NCBI GenBank assembly: GCA_013398615.1
Contig: VZSR01001685.1
Location: 49,055,075-49,119,074, forward strand
Direction of reading: 5' to 3'
Origin: Brachypodius melanocephalos
Lineage: Eukaryota > Chordata > Aves > Passeriformes > Pycnonotidae
DNA length: 64,000 bases
Part shown: positions 63,408 through 64,000 of the stretch, in pieces
How positions within the stretch are numbered: position 1 is the first letter of the stretch
Layout: each line of letters starts with the position of its first letter
The notes under the pieces: generated by a model
Told to the model about the DNA's origin: nothing
Database searches by the model: none
What the model saw: the letters and a program-made list of their open reading frames with translations, nothing else
Translations under genes and position numbers: made by a program

Positions 63408-64000
63408 TGTAAAGCAGGTATATTTTATTTCCAGCTGGGACACACAGGGGGATATCTCCTCCAAACCAGGTGTACCTGGTCAAGACAAGGTCTAGGTTTA
63501 AACACACCTGGATCCCACAAACCCACATTTCCCCACCTGGCCATTCCCTGCCTTGTCTCACTTCGTATTCTAATTAGCTGTCACACGTCCTGGTGGTCAT
63601 GAGTTGGGGTCTTGGGAGGAAGGCCGACGTCTTCCGTCTTCCTCAGGTTGCTCTTTGCTTCTGGGCATGCGCAAAATGGAGGTTTGGCTATTTTTCAGGT
63701 CACTTTGCTCTTGCCAAAGATGAGGAGCTTGATTTTGCTGGATTCAAGCTACAAAGTTGTGCTTTATGAATTTTTGACAAATACCTAGGTGCTGCTTTGC
63801 TGAGTTTCAACATTATATACCTTACCTATGTGACTTCTACTTAGTAACTACCTAACAACCAAGCTTAATAGCTAATCTTCTATGTATTCTCAGTACAAGC
63901 TGTTTCTTTTTACAAAATCACAAAAAGCTGCTTCTAAAATCCTGTATTTTTATATTCATAAATAATGTCCATATCAATGCGTCCCTCTGTCCATCAATAT
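63408..64000. mobile_element. Possible endogenous-retrovirus LTR, cut by window edge
   Basis: The stretch starts TGTAAAGCAGGTATATTTTATTTCCAGCTGGGACACACAGGGGGATATCTCC. Compared with its surroundings it is GC-richer, with paired CAGGTGTACCTGGTCAAG, and reads like a bird ERV LTR. On the minus strand it would contain AATAAA about 30 bases before a terminal CA. No viral coding sequence is visible. Family, orientation and right end are unknown; 63780-64000 may be ordinary intron. Confidence 0.4.

Noticed and set aside
1..64000. Search for CRISPR arrays, operons, rRNA, tRNA or a novel defence-like system
   Set aside because: The window is intron-rich vertebrate DNA with two known genes; none of these structures was seen.

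Overview
This is a vertebrate, almost certainly avian, nuclear genome segment. Coding sequence is split into short exons of 66-223 bases with GT-AG introns. Several diverged CR1 retrotransposon tails carry the ATTCTGTG-type 3' end typical of birds. Two possible endogenous-retrovirus LTR pieces resemble families common in songbirds, but I cannot settle the order of bird from sequence alone.

Two genes explain all the coding sequence I can support. On the + strand are ten consecutive exons of thyroglobulin (TG), from 1074 to 61239. Exons 1-4 (1074-14007) encode the end of the cysteine-containing type 3 repeat region. Exons 5-10 (15144-61239) encode roughly the first half of the C-terminal cholinesterase-like (ChEL) domain. 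All ten join in frame, giving 1520 coding bases (about 506 codons). The gene runs off both ends: the upstream repeats and the rest of the ChEL domain with the protein C-terminus lie outside.

Between TG exons 8 and 9 is a 33.8-kb intron (26358-60155). Inside it, on the opposite strand, lies the complete coding region of SLA, the Src-like adaptor. Seven coding exons (46997 down to 31186) splice in frame to 837 bases, or 278 residues plus stop. The protein has an N-terminal MGN myristoylation-type start, an SH3 domain, an SH2 domain and a conserved C-terminal tail. The same nested, opposite-strand arrangement is known in mammals.

Region by region: 1-26357 is small TG exons in AT-rich introns with a few CR1 pieces and simple repeats. 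26358-31185 is host-intron sequence downstream of SLA, containing its unresolved 3' UTR. 31186-47030 holds the SLA coding exons. 47031-60155 is about 13 kb upstream of the SLA start codon, which must contain its promoter and any upstream non-coding exon unless these lie farther away. 60156-61239 is the last two TG exons. 61240-64000 is intron ending in a possible LTR.

The two genes do not work together biochemically. TG is the secreted thyroid prohormone, and SLA is a cytoplasmic adaptor that damps antigen-receptor signalling in lymphocytes. Their link is genomic: transcribing TG means reading through SLA in antisense. I found no CRISPR array, operon, rRNA, tRNA or new gene system.
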